From: Nostoc sp. NMS9
GTDB lineage: Bacteria; Cyanobacteriota; Cyanobacteriia; Cyanobacteriales; Nostocaceae
NCBI RefSeq assembly: GCF_017114995.1
Contig: NZ_JABXKL010000088.1
Coordinates: 28,914 to 92,913, forward strand
DNA: 64,000 bases
Direction: 5' to 3'
The notes below the pieces were generated by a model, which was not told the DNA's origin, made no database searches, and saw only the letters and a program-made list of their open reading frames with translations. Shown here piece after piece: positions 62,332-64,000 of the stretch. A program made the translations under genes and the position numbers. Each line of letters starts with the position of its first letter. Within the stretch, counting starts at the first letter, position 1.

Positions 62332-63420
62332 ATGAATCTCAACTCGCAGGCTTTTAGCTCAATCCGTAAACCTAAAATTTTCAATAATCCAGAGCGTTTT
62401 ATTGAGGGATGGTATTGGGTAATACCCTCTCAAAATCTGCGGGTGGGTGAAGTAAAACCTGTCACGATTTTGGGTAGAGAATTAGTAATTTACCGTGGTA
62501 AAGACAAAAGAGTAGTTACCTTTGATGCCTACTGTCCACACATGGGCGCTCATCTTGCTGAAGGCAAAGTTGAGGGGAATGCACTACGTTGTTTTTTCCA
62601 CCACTGGAAGTTTGATGCTGAGGGGATGTGTATTGATATCCCATGTTTAGATGTACCACCTTCCTTAAAGTTACAAACTTGGCCCACTGCTGAGAAGTAT
62701 GGGATGATTTGGGTTTGGACTGGAGAAATACCGCAACAACCTCTACCTTTTGTTCCAGAGTTAGAACAAAAAGAGTGTCATGTCGCCATCCATTCCCACT
62801 TCTTGCTGAACTGTCACCCCAATGTGGTAATGATTAATGCAATTGATGCTCAACACCTCAATACAGTTCACAAATTGCCACTAGAAATTATTTTTGAAAG
62901 ACACGAACTAAACGAGAATGCGATTATCTTCAGTAATACTACACCCATAAAAGATAATTTCTTTTTGATTAAGCTTATCCGTCTTTTCTACAAAAATGTC
63001 ATAACTTACAGTATTTGTTATTGGTACGGTAGCATTGGCATTGTGACACTTGGCCCTGATTTCTTCCATGTCCACATGATGGTTGCAGTTCGCCTTCACG
63101 AAGGCGGAAAAACTGAAGGTCAAGTTGTGTTGATGACTAAAAAACGTAAAGGAATTTTTGGTTGGTTATGCAATCGAGTTGTGCTATGGCTGACTAAGAT
63201 TGCAGCTAAGTACTTTCTCATGGGTGACATCAAGATTCTTCAAACAATTCAGTTTGATTTGAAAACTCCTATCAAAGCAGATCACTCAATTATGCAGTTT
63301 ATTAACCATGTTGAAAAACAGCAATCCCTAATGTGGGGGACTTGGCAAGAAATGCGATCGCGCGATGTGGAGAGCAAGCCCAAGCGTGAAAGATGGCAAG
63401 ATACAATGAGTAATGACTAA
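62332..63420 (+). CDS. Rieske non-heme iron oxygenase
   Basis: A 362-residue oxygenase. The N-terminal Rieske domain has C68-x-H70 (CPHMGAH) and C87-x2-H90 (CFFHHW) separated by 16 residues. The catalytic domain shows D172-x2-H175-x4-H180 in IDAQHLNTVH, the Fe(II) and bridge residues of this superfamily. The substrate may be a carotenoid, chlorophyll derivative, sterol or aromatic; sequence alone does not say. The basic C-terminal tail (RSRDVESKPKRERWQD) is unusual. It starts at ATG 62332 and is transcribed alone. Confidence 0.9.
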   Translation: MNLNSQAFSSIRKPKIFNNPERFIEGWYWVIPSQNLRVGEVKPVTILGRELVIYRGKDKRVVTFDAYCPHMGAHLAEGKVEGNALRCFFHHWKFDAEGMCIDIPCLDVPPSLKLQTWPTAEKYGMIWVWTGEIPQQPLPFVPELEQKECHVAIHSHFLLNCHPNVVMINAIDAQHLNTVHKLPLEIIFERHELNENAIIFSNTTPIKDNFFLIKLIRLFYKNVITYSICYWYGSIGIVTLGPDFFHVHMMVAVRLHEGGKTEGQVVLMTKKRKGIFGWLCNRVVLWLTKIAAKYFLMGDIKILQTIQFDLKTPIKADHSIMQFINHVEKQQSLMWGTWQEMRSRDVESKPKRERWQDTMSND

Positions 63421-63524
63421 CATCATGTCTATATGACCAAAATTCCGTCAGACTGCTGGGCCAAATAAACGCACATGATATCATAACTATTGTCAACAAT
63501 CTTTGCAACACATGAATCGTTTGT

Positions 63525-63548
63525 AGGGGCGTATAGATGTACGCCTCT
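63525..63548. repeat. palindrome AGGGGCGTA / TACGCCTCT
   Basis: Nine-base arms with one G-T-type mismatch and a six-base centre, preceded by TTGT. Fifth member of the palindrome family in this window. Confidence 0.7.
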
Positions 63549-63660
63549 AGCAATGAATATCTAGCAGATATTTGGCGAAATGGTATAACAATTAATAAAG
63601 GTTAAAAGTTCAACAAAGTTACTTCTAACTTTTAATCGATTTTTTACTGGACTACTAGAT

Positions 63661-63688
63661 AAATAAAAAGAAGTGGCAAAGCCACTTC
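63661..63688 (-). terminator. intrinsic terminator, minus strand
   Basis: On the minus strand GAAGTGGC, a TTT loop and GCCACTTC are followed by TTTTTATTT. This is a textbook Rho-independent terminator. It lies about 160 bases downstream of the minus-strand frame that ends at 63847 and indicates a transcript entering from the right. Confidence 0.85.
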
Positions 63689-63846
63689 CTAATTCCCAGG
63701 TAGAACCTAAGTTATGAGTATAACGACTACAAAGAATTGAAATAGTATAAACAAACACCAATTAACTGAATATCTCTATTTTCCTTGTTTCTAGGTGAGT
63801 AAATCCTGATTTACATGCACGAAATAACTGTATATTTACATAAGTC

Positions 63847-63996
63847 TCATGATTGCAATCCAGACTCAATTTTATCTAGTTCATCGCTAAGATGTGCCAG
63901 TTTTGTCTGTTCATCAAGAAGTTGCTGTTCTAATTGAAACTTAACTAACCTGAGTTCGGGATAAGGAAAGGGACAGGTAGTAAGCTGAAAATAGCG
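63847..63996 (-). CDS. C-terminal fragment of a gene entering from the right
   Basis: A minus-strand frame of 49 codons between an in-frame stop (63997-63999) and TGA (63847-63849) has no start codon within it. The end is a helical coiled-coil stretch (KFQLEQQLLDEQTKLAHLSD, then ELDKIESGLQS). It looks like the tail of a real protein, but the stop in frame at the window edge implies a frameshift, a short gene with an unusual start, or a broken gene. I do not recognise the family. Confidence 0.35.
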   Translation of the reverse strand, partial: RYFQLTTCPFPYPELRLVKFQLEQQLLDEQTKLAHLSDELDKIESGLQS

Positions 63997-64000
63997 TTAA

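Larger units (their letters stand above)
63421..64000. other. right edge with palindrome, terminator and a gene end
   Basis: A palindrome (AGGGGCGTA 63525-63533 / TACGCCTCT 63540-63548) is followed by a minus-strand terminator (63661-63688) and a short minus-strand frame at 63847. The remaining sequence has no recognisable gene. Confidence 0.45.

Overview
The window reads as chromosomal DNA of a filamentous, probably heterocyst-forming cyanobacterium (Nostoc/Anabaena/Calothrix group). The palindrome GCGATCGC (HIP1) is scattered throughout. Heptamer and octamer tandem repeats of the Nostoc type lie between and inside genes. The gene set is typical of that group: TrpC with an N-terminal extension, a DevBCA-type exporter, a group 2 sigma factor, a kinase-GUN4 fusion, PacS, DUF2808 and DUF5340 proteins. 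I found no rRNA, tRNA, CRISPR array, transposase or prophage. The species assignment is inference.

Layout. 0.4-11.3 kb is housekeeping: a SWIM zinc-finger protein, lpdA-trpC, a beta-carbonic anhydrase, a Pmp3/YqaE-type membrane peptide, a SUI1-type factor, an AllA-family enzyme, a sigma factor, a stand-alone RibD-type deaminase and a secreted protein. 12.4-24.9 kb is one co-directional exopolysaccharide cluster: tyrosine autokinase/chain-length protein, flippase, polymerase and seven glycosyltransferases ending in a WecG/TagA/CpsF enzyme. It is followed by an opposing Tat-exported GH10 xylanase. 26.7-30.8 kb is a TetR regulator with a devB-devC-devA exporter operon. 32.2-35.8 kb is a large nifJ. 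36.3-38.6 kb is an aminotransferase plus a DUF1338 (2-oxoadipate dioxygenase-like) pair. 39-42.4 kb holds a pseudokinase, a 42-bp minisatellite, a kinase-GUN4 protein and a broken toxin-antitoxin locus. 42.6-54.5 kb is mixed: DUF2808, DoxX, Spx/ArsC, Lhr-like helicase, FHA protein, PAS/GAF histidine kinase, NurA, HAD and Rieske proteins. 54.6-56.4 kb has a broken YhcG-type nuclease and a small membrane protein. 56.6-62.0 kb has an RtcB-family protein and a metal operon (Atx1/CopZ-like chaperone, PacS, small membrane protein) with a convergent MerR gene. A Rieske oxygenase closes the window.

Most informative signals. (1) A 30-bp dyad ahead of the metal chaperone/pacS genes has the exact MerR promoter geometry (20-bp spacer), and a MerR gene sits at the other end of the operon. 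(2) Short tandem repeats have entered coding sequence in frame: four octamers in each orientation plus two five-copy heptamer arrays in nifJ, and five copies of the same octamer family in pacS. (3) The 5' end and upstream region of the aminotransferase gene are duplicated about 3.7 kb away, and the copy cuts off a PIN-type toxin gene after about 12 codons, leaving the antitoxin. (4) A pseudokinase that has lost both catalytic aspartates neighbours a kinase-GUN4 fusion across a minisatellite. Two unrelated minisatellites share a phased T-tract of about 21 bp.

All calls come from reading the sequence and family knowledge. No database search was run.
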